From assembly GCA_035637455.1 (NCBI GenBank), contig DASPXE010000117.1, positions 1 through 62,493 of the forward strand: 62,493 bases of DNA. Direction: 5' to 3'. The stretch is from 20CM-4-69-16 sp035637455. Its GTDB lineage: Bacteria > Gemmatimonadota > Gemmatimonadetes > Gemmatimonadales > GWC2-71-9. Position numbers and translations under genes: made by a program. This document shows positions 52,658-61,183 of this stretch, in pieces (within the stretch, counting starts at the first letter, position 1; each line of letters opens with the position of its first letter). Under the pieces are notes generated by a model, which searched no databases, was not told the origin of the DNA, and saw nothing but the letters and a program-made list of their open reading frames with translations.

Positions 52658-53934
52658 TGGCGCTTCCTGGGCGGGCGAGCCATTACGTCGCCGCCGGCCT
52701 GCTCACGGCCGGCGGTCTGCTCTGGGCCACGCGCGAAGCGTGGCCCTGGCGCCGGCCGCTCACCGCGGCGCCCATCGTCGTGACCGACGCCTATGCCGAG
52801 TTCACGGAGACGCTGGGACGGCGCGAGACGCTCGCCGAGGTGCTGGCGCGCGCGGGGATCACGGGGCGCGACTACGCCGGGTTCCTCGCCGCGGCGCAGC
52901 ACCTGCCGGTGCGCCGGTTGCGGCCCGGGCTCGCGTTCCAGGTGCGCCGCTTGAAGACCGACAGCCTGGCTGAGCGGGTGACCGTGCGGCTGTCGCCCGA
53001 GCGGCGCCTCCAGGTGGCGCGCGCCGACGCCGGCTGGGTCGAAACGGTCGAAACGATCCCGTGGACGATCGTGCGCTTGCGGGTCACGGGTGCGATCGAG
53101 TCGTCGTTGTACGACGCTTTGGACCGCGCCGTCGCCGACACGTTCCTGCCGGGAGCCGAGCGGCGCGCGCTCGCCTGGGCGATCGCCGACGTGTACGACT
53201 GGGAGGTAGACTTCACCCGCGACGTCCGGGCGGGAGATCGGTTCATCGTGCTGTTGGAGCGGCTCGAGTCCCCCGAGGGCGAGCGGCGCTTCGGCCGCAT
53301 CCTGGCGGCGCGGGTGGATGTGGCGCGGACCCCGAGTTACGCCTTCTACTTCGAGGACAACGCGACGGGGGTCGCGGGCTTCTACGACGATCAAGGACGG
53401 TCGCTGCGCCGCGCCTTCTTGCGCGCGCCGCTGGCGTTCCGTCGCATCTCGAGCCGGTTCGGCAGCCGCTTCCATCCGATCCTCCACATGTGGCGCGCCC
53501 ACGAGGGCGTGGACTTCTCGGCGCCGTACGGCACGCCGGTGCGCGCCACCGCGGACGGTGTGGTGACACGGGTGGGGCGGGAGGAGGGCGGCTACGGCAA
53601 CCTGATCGAGCTGCGCCACGCGAGCGGCATCCTCACGCGCTACGGCCACCTCTCCGCCTTCGAGCGCGGCCTGCACGTAGGCGAGCGCGTGGAGCAGGGA
53701 GAGACGATCGGCTACGTCGGCTCGACCGGCCTGTCGACCGGCCCGCACCTGCATTACGAGTTTCTCGTAGCCGGCCGGCCCACCAACCCGCAACGCAAGG
53801 ACATGGGATCGGGCACGCCGATCCCGCAGCGCCTCCGCGCCGCGTACGATTCGGTCCGCGTGCAGCTGGTCACTCAGCTCGAGCCGCACGGCTCCCCGCA
53901 CACCGCTCCGACCGTCGCCGCGCGCGACGATTAG
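52657..53934 (+). CDS. M23-family metallopeptidase (LytM-type)
   Basis: A 425-residue protein with an N-terminal membrane or signal segment (YVAAGLLTAGGLLWA), a middle LysM- or OapA-like region (RETLAEVLARAGITGRDYAGFL) and a peptidase domain with ISSRFGSRFHPI, HEGVDFSAPYGTPV and GPHLHYEF. All zinc ligands are present, so it is probably an active endopeptidase rather than an EnvC/NlpD-like activator. Coupling to ftsZ suggests septal peptidoglycan splitting, which is inference. I use ATG 52657 rather than TTG 52654. Confidence 0.9.
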   Translation: MALPGRASHYVAAGLLTAGGLLWATREAWPWRRPLTAAPIVVTDAYAEFTETLGRRETLAEVLARAGITGRDYAGFLAAAQHLPVRRLRPGLAFQVRRLKTDSLAERVTVRLSPERRLQVARADAGWVETVETIPWTIVRLRVTGAIESSLYDALDRAVADTFLPGAERRALAWAIADVYDWEVDFTRDVRAGDRFIVLLERLESPEGERRFGRILAARVDVARTPSYAFYFEDNATGVAGFYDDQGRSLRRAFLRAPLAFRRISSRFGSRFHPILHMWRAHEGVDFSAPYGTPVRATADGVVTRVGREEGGYGNLIELRHASGILTRYGHLSAFERGLHVGERVEQGETIGYVGSTGLSTGPHLHYEFLVAGRPTNPQRKDMGSGTPIPQRLRAAYDSVRVQLVTQLEPHGSPHTAPTVAARDD

Positions 53935-53948
53935 TTTCCTCTACATCC

Positions 53949-54662
53949 GTGGAGCTCTACCCCGCCGTTGACGTGCAGGGCGGGCGAGTGGTGCGTTTGC
54001 GCCAGGGTGAGGCGCAGCGCGCGACCGCCTACGCCGACGATCCCGTGGCCGTGGCGCGCCAGTTCGCGCGCGACGGCGCCCACTGGGTCCACTTCGTCGA
54101 TCTGGACCGCGCGCTGGGCCGGGGCGACAACCGTGCGCTCGCGCGCCGCTTCCTGGGTGCGGCGGGCGTGCCGGTCCAGGTGGGCGGCGGCCTGCGCACC
54201 GAGGAGGCGATCGACGAGATGCTGGCGTGGGGCGCGACCCGGGTAGTGATCGGGACGAAGGCCGCGACCGATCCGGCGATGGTCGCGCGGCTGCTCGAGC
54301 GCCACGGGCCGGAGCGGCTCGCGGTCGGCATCGACGCGAAGGACGGCCGCGTCGCCGTGCGGGGCTGGACCGAGGTGTTCGACCTCACCGCGCCCCAGCT
54401 CGCCGAGCGGGTCAAGGCGCAAGGAGCGCGCACGGTGATCTACACCGACGTCGCCCGGGACGGGATGCTGGCCGGGCCGGACGTGGCGGGCGCCCGCGCG
54501 ATCGCGGCGCTCGGGCTCGATACGATCGCCTCGGGCGGAGTCGCGGCGCTCGACGACCTGCGCGCCATCCGGACCGCCGGGCTCGCGGGGGCCGTCGTGG
54601 GACGGGCGCTGTACGAAGGCCGCTTCACCCTCGCCGAGGCACTCCAGTGCGCGGCCGCCTGA
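53949..54662 (+). CDS. hisA: Phosphoribosylformimino-AICAR-P isomerase
   Basis: HisA performs the Amadori isomerisation of ProFAR to PRFAR in histidine synthesis. The 237-residue barrel shows LYPAVDVQGGRVVRL with the first catalytic Asp, VQVGGGLRTEEAIDEML, and YTDVARDGML with the second. GTG at 53949 is the first start after the peptidase stop. No other his gene is nearby. A TrpF-like dual role (PriA) is possible but not shown. Confidence 0.9.
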   Translation: MELYPAVDVQGGRVVRLRQGEAQRATAYADDPVAVARQFARDGAHWVHFVDLDRALGRGDNRALARRFLGAAGVPVQVGGGLRTEEAIDEMLAWGATRVVIGTKAATDPAMVARLLERHGPERLAVGIDAKDGRVAVRGWTEVFDLTAPQLAERVKAQGARTVIYTDVARDGMLAGPDVAGARAIAALGLDTIASGGVAALDDLRAIRTAGLAGAVVGRALYEGRFTLAEALQCAAA

Positions 54663-56458
54663 CGGCCGGGCTCGCGCTGCTGCGCACCACCGGACTCGCT
54701 GCCCTCGTGCTGCTGCTGTGGAACCCCGCGACCTGGCGGCGCGACCCGGGGTCCGCCCCACCCCTCGTGCTGCTCGACGCGTCGCTCAGCATGGCGGGCC
54801 ACGGCGGGCGCTGGCGCGCGGCGCTGGACAGCGCGCGCGCGCTGGCGAAGGGCGGGAGCGAGGGGAGGGGCGTGATCTGGCGCTTCGGGTCCCGCGTGCG
54901 CGCCTACGACTCGCTCCCACCGGCCGACGGCGCAACACGGCTCGCCCCGGCGCTCGCGGCCGCGGCGGGCCGCGGCGGGCCGGTCAGCGTCGTGACCGAC
55001 GGCGCGATCGACGACCTCGCCGACGTCCCGACGGATCTGCTGAGCCGTGCGCGGGTGGTGGTCCTGCCCCGTGCGTCCTTTCGCGACGCGTTCATCGCGT
55101 CCGTCGCGGGACCGGCGCGCGTCGCGGCGGGGGATACGATCCGGCTCAAAATCAGCTACGGAACTGCCGGGGATAAGGCCGGGGAAGGGGGAAGGAGCAA
55201 GGGGACGCTCGTCGTGAGTCTGGGGAATCGGGGCCTCATGTCGCGTGTTGTTTCGCTTCCTGACAGCGGGATTGTCTCGACTGAGATCACCCTTCCCACT
55301 TCCCCCTTCACCGGGCTTTCACGCGCCGGCTGGCAGGCGCTCGAGGTGCGACTGGAGGGTGTTGCCGGCGACTCCGAGCCTCGCGACGACGCCCGCCGGT
55401 TCGTGCTGGAAGTGAGTCCCCAGCCCTCGGTCGTGCTGCTCGCGTCGCCGCCCGACTGGGACAGCCGTTTCCTCGCCCGCGCGCTGAGCGACGTGGCGCG
55501 CGTGCCGGTGCGCGCCTTCGTGGAATCCGAGCCGGGCGGGGGCGGCTGGCGCGACGCCGCCAGCCTCGCGCCCGTCTCCCCTGCTGAAGTGACGCGGGTG
55601 GTGGCGGGCGCCCGTCTCGTCGTCCGGGCGGGGAACCCCGCGCCGCTCGAGCGGTTTGCGTCCAAGGGCGCCATCCTGAATTGGTCCACGACGCGGGGCC
55701 AGGAGGGCGACTGGTACGTGCAGCCGCCCGAGCCGTCCCCGCTCGCCGGCGCGCTCGCCGGCATCGCCTGGGATTCGCTCGCGCCCGCCGCCGCGGTGTC
55801 CGATCTCGCTCTCCCCTCCCCCGCCGATAGCGCAGCGGTAGTGGTGCTCACCGCGCGCCTCGCGCGGCGTGGCACCCCGCGCCCCGTGATCGTGCTGTCC
55901 GAGCAGGATGGGGCGGGGGGCAGTGCCCGGCGGGCGACCGTCGCCGCGGCAGGGCTGTTTCGCTGGGCGTTCCGCGGCGGTGCGAGCGCGGAGGCGTATC
56001 GAGCGCTCGTCGCAGCGCTGGCGGACTGGCTGCTGGGTGGGGGAGAAGGGAGAGGGGAGACGTTCGCTCCGGTGATGCACGAGGTGTCCAACGGGATGCC
56101 CGTGGCGTGGCGCTGGGCTGGCGCTGGCTCGCCGCGCGACGTGACCGTGACGCTGACCGCTGCCGGGACCAGCCGAACGGACACGCTCCGCTTCGATGCA
56201 ACGGGGCGTGCGGAGTTATCGCTGCCGCCGGGCGTGTATTCGTACGGGTCGCCGAGCGGCGCGGAGCGGGGCGTCGTGGCGGTGGAGACGTACTCCGACG
56301 AGTGGCGTCCGGCAGCGCCAGTGCTGCACGCTCAGGCGGGCGGCGGCGCGGGACGGCTCGCGAGCGCTCCGCTGCGCGAGCGGTGGTGGCTGTTCGTCGT
56401 TGCGATCGCGGCGTTCGCGACCGAGTGGGCGTGGCGCCGCCGACAGGGACTGCCATGA
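54647..56458 (+). CDS. VWA-like membrane protein of unknown function
   Basis: A 603-residue protein. N-terminal helix (LTAGLALLRTTGLAALVLLL), then a von Willebrand A-type region with a MIDAS-like DASLSM near residue 45, an Ig-like domain about 145-260, a second alpha/beta region and a C-terminal membrane helix (WWLFVVAIAAFATEWAW). It resembles large Bat-like proteins with periplasmic domains. A purine-rich inverted repeat lies within the Ig-like region. GTG start overlaps hisA by 16 bases; the end overlaps ftsY by ATGA. Confidence 0.75.
   Translation: MRGRLTAGLALLRTTGLAALVLLLWNPATWRRDPGSAPPLVLLDASLSMAGHGGRWRAALDSARALAKGGSEGRGVIWRFGSRVRAYDSLPPADGATRLAPALAAAAGRGGPVSVVTDGAIDDLADVPTDLLSRARVVVLPRASFRDAFIASVAGPARVAAGDTIRLKISYGTAGDKAGEGGRSKGTLVVSLGNRGLMSRVVSLPDSGIVSTEITLPTSPFTGLSRAGWQALEVRLEGVAGDSEPRDDARRFVLEVSPQPSVVLLASPPDWDSRFLARALSDVARVPVRAFVESEPGGGGWRDAASLAPVSPAEVTRVVAGARLVVRAGNPAPLERFASKGAILNWSTTRGQEGDWYVQPPEPSPLAGALAGIAWDSLAPAAAVSDLALPSPADSAAVVVLTARLARRGTPRPVIVLSEQDGAGGSARRATVAAAGLFRWAFRGGASAEAYRALVAALADWLLGGGEGRGETFAPVMHEVSNGMPVAWRWAGAGSPRDVTVTLTAAGTSRTDTLRFDATGRAELSLPPGVYSYGSPSGAERGVVAVETYSDEWRPAAPVLHAQAGGGAGRLASAPLRERWWLFVVAIAAFATEWAWRRRQGLP
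55175..55319. repeat. Purine-rich inverted repeat within coding sequence
   Basis: The left segment 55175-55203 (core GCCGGGGAAGGGGGAAGG) and the right segment 55290-55319 (read as its complement, GCCCGGTGAAGGGGGAAG) form an inverted repeat of about 24 matches in 30. The 86-base loop is coding. The left core is also found at 57322-57339 in the ftsY/recG gap. Confidence 0.6.
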
Positions 56459-57318
56459 AGCTGTGGGAGCGGGTCGCCCGCGTATTCGGCCGCCGCGACG
56501 CGGGCGCGCGTGAGGAAGCCGAGCGCATCATGCTCGAAGCCGACTTCGGCGTCGCCGCGACGGCGGAGATCCTCGACCAGGTGACGCGCGCCCCCGTCCG
56601 AGACGGCGATTTCCAGGCGGCGCTGCAGCAGGCCGTGGCGCGCCTCCTCACGGCAGCCGCGCCGCCGGGAGGCGATCCGGGAGCGCTGGCGCGCGCATCC
56701 GAGCCACCGAGCGTGATCCTCGTGTTCGGGGTGAACGGCGTCGGCAAGACCACCACGATCGCGAAGCTGGCGCACCGGCTCACGCGCGAGCGCCGCAGCG
56801 CGCTGCTCGCCGCCGCCGACACGTTCCGGGCTGGGGCGGGCGAGCAGCTCAAGATCTGGGCGGACCGGCTCGCCGTCCCGAGTGTCGGTGGCGCGGGAGG
56901 GGCCGACCCGGCGGCCGTGGCGTTCGACGCGGTCGCGGCGGCCCGCGCCCGTGGGGTCGACACGGTACTCGTGGACACGGCGGGCCGCATGCACACCGAG
57001 GAGCGGCTGCTCGAGGAGCTCAAGAAAGTCGTGCGCGTGGTCGCGAAGCAGTGGCCCGGCGCCCCGCACGAGTCGCTGCTCGTGTTGGACGGCACGGTGG
57101 GCCAGAACGCCGTCCAGCAGGCGCGGGCGTTCGCCGCGGGGCTGTCGCTCACCGGCTTGGTCGTCACCAAGCTCGACGGCACCGCGAAGGGCGGCAGCGT
57201 CGTCGCAGTCCAACGCGCGGTACCGGTCCCGATCCGTTTCATCGGTACCGGGGAGGGGCTCGAAGACCTTGAGGTGTTCGACGCGCAATCCTACGCCAAG
57301 CGCCTGGTAAGCGGGTGA
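56455..57318 (+). CDS. ftsY: Signal recognition particle receptor FtsY
   Basis: FtsY docks SRP-ribosome complexes to the translocon. The 287 residues have the helical N-domain (EEAERIMLEADFGVAATAEIL) and the GTPase domain with GVNGVGKTTTIAKLA, AADTFRAGAGEQL, VDTAGRMHTEERL, TKLDGTAKGG and FIGTGEGLEDLEVF. It lacks a long acidic A-domain, as in many bacteria. Overlaps the VWA-like gene. Its stop codon is followed by a purine-rich tract before recG. Confidence 0.96.
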   Translation: MKLWERVARVFGRRDAGAREEAERIMLEADFGVAATAEILDQVTRAPVRDGDFQAALQQAVARLLTAAAPPGGDPGALARASEPPSVILVFGVNGVGKTTTIAKLAHRLTRERRSALLAAADTFRAGAGEQLKIWADRLAVPSVGGAGGADPAAVAFDAVAAARARGVDTVLVDTAGRMHTEERLLEELKKVVRVVAKQWPGAPHESLLVLDGTVGQNAVQQARAFAAGLSLTGLVVTKLDGTAKGGSVVAVQRAVPVPIRFIGTGEGLEDLEVFDAQSYAKRLVSG

Positions 57319-57350
57319 AAGGCCGGGGAAGGGGGAAGGGGGAAGGGGAG
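57315..57350. repeat. Purine-rich tract between ftsY and recG
   Basis: Starting near the ftsY TGA, the sequence runs AAAGGCCGGGGAAGGGGGAA and continues with GGGGGAA units to 57350. It repeats the left arm of the inverted repeat at 55175. It also provides an over-rich Shine-Dalgarno region for recG. Confidence 0.6.
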
Positions 57351-57352
57351 TG

Positions 57353-59413
57353 ATGCTGCAGCTCGTGACTTCCGTGAAATACCTCAAAGGCGTGGGACCG
57401 AAGCGCGCCGAGGCGCTGGCGCGGCTCGACATCCGCACGGTCGGCGACCTGCTGTATCACGCGCCGCATCGCTACCTCGATGCCACCGCGGTCACGCCGC
57501 TGGCGCGCGCGCGCGTAGGACAGGAGGTCAGCTGCGTCGGACAAGTGGTCACGACCGGGGTGCTGCCGACGCGCCGCGGGCTGCGCGTGTTCCGAGCGGT
57601 GCTCCGGGACGAGAGCGGCCTGCTCGAGTGCGCCTGGCCGGGCCAGCCCTTCCTCGAGCGACAAATCAAGCAGGGCCAGCTGCTCCTCGTCACCGGCCCG
57701 GTGCGCTACTACCACGGGCGCCAGCTCGTCCCCCGGGAGTTCGTCGTACTGGCGGACCAGGGGGAGGCGGGTCCCGACCGCGGCCTGGTGCTGCCGGTGT
57801 ATCCGGCGACGGAAGGCCTGACGCACCGCCAGATCCGCGGGCTCATCCACCAGCACCTGGACGCTTTGCTGGCGCTCGTCAGCGATCCCCAACCGCCGCG
57901 GCTGCGCGCCGCCGTCGGGATTCCCGAGCTGCGCCCGGCGCTCGCCGCCGTGCACCGTCCGCGGGACCTAGACGACGCCGAGGCCGGCCGGCGCCGCCTC
58001 GCGTTCGACGAGTTCTTCGACCAGCAGCTCGTGCAGGCGCGCGCGCGCCATCTCGCCAAGCGCGCCCGCGCGGGGATCGCGTTCGCGCTCAAGAAGGAGC
58101 TCACCACGCGGCTCAAGGAGCATCTCCCCTTCGAGCTCACGGAAGACCAGCGGCGCGCGGTGCGTGAGGTTGCGAACGACATGACGGCGCCGCTCCGCAT
58201 GCACCGGATGCTGATGGGCGACGTCGGCACCGGCAAGACGGTGGTGGCGCTGTTCGCAATGCTGCTCGCGGTGGAGAACGACTACCAGGCCGCGATCATG
58301 GCGCCCACCGAGCTGCTCGCCGAGCAGCACGGTGCGACGCTCACGCGGCTGCTCCAGCCGCTCGAGCTCCGGCCGGAGCTGCTGATCGGCCGGCTGGCGG
58401 CGGCGGAGAAGAGCGCCGTGCGGGAACGCATCGCGCGCGGCGCGGCGCGCCTGGTGGTGGGGACGCACGCGTTGATCCAGGAGTCGGTGAAATTTCACCG
58501 CCTGGGCCTCGCCGTGGTGGACGAGCAGCACCGCTTCGGCGTGGAGCAGCGCGCCGCGCTCGTGGAGAAGGGGGACGCGCCCGACGTCTTGCTCCTCACG
58601 GCGACCCCGATCCCGCGCTCGCTCGCGCTGACGCTGTACGGCGACCTCGACGTGACGGAGCTGCGGGAGCGGCCACCAGGGCGGGGCGCCGTGAAGACCG
58701 CGCTGCGCACCGACGCCGCGCGCAAGAAGATCTACGAGTTCATCCGCGCCGAGTGCGCCGCGGGGCGTCAGGCGTACGTCATCTATCCCGTGATCGACGA
58801 GTCGGAGCGCGCCGACCTGAAAGCGGCGACGACGATGAACGAAGACCTGCGGCAGGTGTTCGCCGAGTTCCGCGTCGGGCTCGTGCACGGGCGGTTGAGC
58901 CCCGACGAGCGGGATGCGACGATGCGCGCGTTCCGTGACAACGCGGTCCAGATTCTCGTCGCGACCAGCGTGATCGAGGTGGGGATCGACGTGGCCAACG
59001 CGACGGTGATGCTGATCGAGCACGCGGAGCGCTTCGGGCTCGCGCAGCTGCACCAGCTGCGCGGCCGCGTGGGCCGCGGCGCCGCCGCGAGCCACTGTAT
59101 CCTGCTCTCGAACGTCCCGCAGGCGGCCACCCGGCTCAAGGCGTTCACCGAGACGACGGACGGCTTCAAGATCGCCGAGCTCGACTTACGGGAGCGCGGC
59201 ATGGGCGAGCTCGCCGGGGCCCGTCAGTCGGGTGGGGTGCCGTTGCGCTACGCCAACTTCGAGACCGACCTGCCGCTGCTTGAGGCGGCGCGCCGCGCGG
59301 CGGGAGAGGTCATTGCGCGTGATCCGGCGCTCGCCCGGCCGGAGCATGCGGCGTACCGGGAGCGGATCGTGGCGAGGTATGAGAGGGGGTTTGAGTTGTT
59401 CCGGGTGGGGTGA
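57353..59413 (+). CDS. recG: ATP-dependent DNA helicase RecG
   Basis: RecG remodels stalled forks and Holliday junctions. The 686 residues show the N-terminal KGVGPKRAEALARL, an OB-fold wedge domain, Walker A GDVGTGKTVVALF near residue 288, DEQHRFG, TATPIPRSLALTLYGDLD, SVIEVGIDVANATVM and QLRGRVGRG. All helicase motifs are intact. Either GTG 57350 or ATG 57353 could start it; ATG is used. Downstream is a heptamer inverted repeat. Confidence 0.95.
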   Translation: MLQLVTSVKYLKGVGPKRAEALARLDIRTVGDLLYHAPHRYLDATAVTPLARARVGQEVSCVGQVVTTGVLPTRRGLRVFRAVLRDESGLLECAWPGQPFLERQIKQGQLLLVTGPVRYYHGRQLVPREFVVLADQGEAGPDRGLVLPVYPATEGLTHRQIRGLIHQHLDALLALVSDPQPPRLRAAVGIPELRPALAAVHRPRDLDDAEAGRRRLAFDEFFDQQLVQARARHLAKRARAGIAFALKKELTTRLKEHLPFELTEDQRRAVREVANDMTAPLRMHRMLMGDVGTGKTVVALFAMLLAVENDYQAAIMAPTELLAEQHGATLTRLLQPLELRPELLIGRLAAAEKSAVRERIARGAARLVVGTHALIQESVKFHRLGLAVVDEQHRFGVEQRAALVEKGDAPDVLLLTATPIPRSLALTLYGDLDVTELRERPPGRGAVKTALRTDAARKKIYEFIRAECAAGRQAYVIYPVIDESERADLKAATTMNEDLRQVFAEFRVGLVHGRLSPDERDATMRAFRDNAVQILVATSVIEVGIDVANATVMLIEHAERFGLAQLHQLRGRVGRGAAASHCILLSNVPQAATRLKAFTETTDGFKIAELDLRERGMGELAGARQSGGVPLRYANFETDLPLLEAARRAAGEVIARDPALARPEHAAYRERIVARYERGFELFRVG

Positions 59414-59415
59414 AG

Positions 59416-59520
59416 CGAGTGCGGAATGCGGAGTGTGGAATGCGGAATGTCAGAGTAGGTGTCGTGCCGCATGAGACCAACCCTTTCACTCCGCATTCCG
59501 CACTCCACACTCCACACTAG
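59416..59520. repeat. Heptamer inverted repeat, copy C (after recG)
   Basis: Arms 59416-59449 and 59487-59520 (34 bases) have about six differences. Each arm holds four heptamers of the form RTGYGGA. The loop is 37 bases. The outer end of the right arm, read on the minus strand, begins CTAG and supplies the TAG stop (59517-59519) of the next, minus-strand gene. It sits between two convergent genes and could also stop transcription in both directions. Confidence 0.8.
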
Positions 59521-60044
59521 AACGTCACGCGCAGCCCGACACGTGCTCCGCCCGCCCGCAGGTCTCCCGACAACTCCAGCGGGCTGAATGGTTTATTCAC
59601 CGGCCCCCCCGGGTGCCGCGTCACGTCGGCGATGAACAGGCCCGCGGCGACCAGCAGCGTCGCCTGGCCGGCGAGCAGGCGCAGCCGGGCGCGACGGTCG
59701 AAGTGGATCGAGGCCTGGTACAGCTGCTCCGCGGCGGGGTTCACGTAGGTACCGTCGCTGCCGAGCAGGCAGTCGTCGTTGTTGGCGCGACACAGGGTGA
59801 GCAGCTGGCTGAACTCGCCGTTCGAGCGGCTGTGCTCGTGCGCGCCCATCACCGTGAACGCGACGGCGCTGCCGGTGGCGAGCCATTTGCCCCAGTGAAC
59901 CGTCGCACGTCCCACGCTCCCCGTTGCACGAGACTGACTTGCGACGTGCGACGTGGGACGTGGAACGCTGTCGCGCTCCTGCGCCGGCAGGCGCGTCGAG
60001 GCAAGTAGCGCCAGGCCGCTGAGTAGGCGAACCGTTCGTCTCAT
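59517..60044 (-). CDS. Small exported protein of unknown function
   Basis: A 175-residue protein with a signal peptide (RRTVRLLSGLALLAST, cleavage near LPAQ). Two further hydrophobic segments (KWLATGSAVAFTVMG and GQATLLVAAGLFIADV) flank a region with two cysteines (LCRANNDDCLLG). The C-terminus (GGARVGLRVTF) ends with Phe, as many outer-membrane proteins do. The ATG overlaps the stop of the PQQ-propeller gene (ATGA). The stop codon lies in the heptamer repeat. No family recognised. Confidence 0.75.
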   Translation of the reverse strand: MRRTVRLLSGLALLASTRLPAQERDSVPRPTSHVASQSRATGSVGRATVHWGKWLATGSAVAFTVMGAHEHSRSNGEFSQLLTLCRANNDDCLLGSDGTYVNPAAEQLYQASIHFDRRARLRLLAGQATLLVAAGLFIADVTRHPGGPVNKPFSPLELSGDLRAGGARVGLRVTF

Positions 60045-61183
60045 CGGTACGCCTGAATGTCGCCGCGGCCGGCGACGATCACCAGCTGCCGGTCCCGCAC
60101 CAGCGGCGGCTGCTCGATGGGTCCGTCGAGCTCGATGCGCCACAGGATGGCGCCGGATCGCCGGTCGACGAGCAGCACCTCGCCGCTCACGCTCGCGACC
60201 AGCACGCCCGACGCAACCGGCATCGGTCCAGCCGTAGCCGTGATGCCCAGCGCGAAGCTGCGCGCCTCGGACGGGCGGTCCCGCGGGACGAGCCACAGCG
60301 TACCGTTGCGCGCCAGCACGTACACCGTATCGTGCGCCACGACGGGAGCGCCGAACACCGCGTCCCCGGCCGGCAGGTCCCAGGCCACGCTCAGCGCCGG
60401 CAGCTCGATCGCCAGCATCCGGCCGGCGGTCGTTGCGGCGTAGAGCCGCGTGCCGTCGAGCGCCGGCGTCGCGATCACCGCGCCGGGGGTGGGGAGCCGC
60501 CCGCGCACCTGGCCCGTGGCGCGCTCCAGCAGGTACACAGTGTCGGCGGTCGTGGCGACGATGACGCCGTCCGCCGAGGGGACGGGGGCCGCGCGGGCCC
60601 CGCCGCCCAGCCGCCGGCGCCACGTGACCTTCCCTGCTTCGGTCTCGAGTCGCAGCACGGTGCCGGTCTCGGTCGCCGCGTACAGCGTGTCGCCGTCCAG
60701 GGCGAGCGGCGCCACGATGCTCTCGGTCTTGGTGCTCCACACCGTCTGCCCGTCGCGCAGCCGCAGAGCGTAGACGCGCGCGTCGGGCGTCGCTTCGGTC
60801 GCGACGTAGATGCGGTCCCCGTCGAGCAGCGGGCCGGCATGGATGGTGCCGCCGACCCGGGCGCGCCACAGGGCCTGGCCGGTGGCGCGGTCGACCAGCG
60901 CCACGACCCGGTCGGCGACGCCGACCACGATCACGCTCTCTCCCAGGGCGGGACTGCCCCGGACCGCCCGGCCCACGCCGGTGTGCCACAGCGGCCGCGG
61001 GTCGGCGTTGAGCGACTCGGCGACGCCGACGTCGTGACGCGGTGTGCCGAGGTACGCGGGCCAACTCGTCTCCTGGCGCGGAGGGCCGAGCTTCGCGGGC
61101 GGGACGTACGGCGTAACACAGGCCGTTGCGTTGACAGCCCAAAACCCCGCCACTAGTATGCCGCGCCTATGCCTGACGCTCAT
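60041..61183 (-). CDS. PQQ-like beta-propeller lipoprotein (BamB-like)
   Basis: A protein of up to 380 residues with a basic start (VRHRRG), a hydrophobic core and lipobox ATAC, then repeated propeller blades such as GDRIYVATEATPDARVYALRL and GDTLYAATETGTVLRLET. PQQ-type propellers of this kind include BamB of the outer-membrane assembly machine, but no other bam gene is here, so the role is open. The ATG at 61181-61183 gives the best signal peptide but overlaps the divergent asnS start by 15 bases. GTG at 61151-61153 is an alternative with a weaker signal. Confidence 0.8.
   Translation of the reverse strand: MSVRHRRGILVAGFWAVNATACVTPYVPPAKLGPPRQETSWPAYLGTPRHDVGVAESLNADPRPLWHTGVGRAVRGSPALGESVIVVGVADRVVALVDRATGQALWRARVGGTIHAGPLLDGDRIYVATEATPDARVYALRLRDGQTVWSTKTESIVAPLALDGDTLYAATETGTVLRLETEAGKVTWRRRLGGGARAAPVPSADGVIVATTADTVYLLERATGQVRGRLPTPGAVIATPALDGTRLYAATTAGRMLAIELPALSVAWDLPAGDAVFGAPVVAHDTVYVLARNGTLWLVPRDRPSEARSFALGITATAGPMPVASGVLVASVSGEVLLVDRRSGAILWRIELDGPIEQPPLVRDRQLVIVAGRGDIQAYR
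61131..61159 (+). promoter_or_regulatory. Consensus sigma-70 promoter for asnS
   Basis: TTGACA (61131-61136), exactly 17 bases and TAGTAT (61154-61159) form the best promoter match in the window. The asnS ATG follows 9 bases after the -10 box, so the mRNA is expected to be leaderless or to have only a few leader bases. The promoter overlaps the 5' coding part of the divergent propeller gene. Confidence 0.75.
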
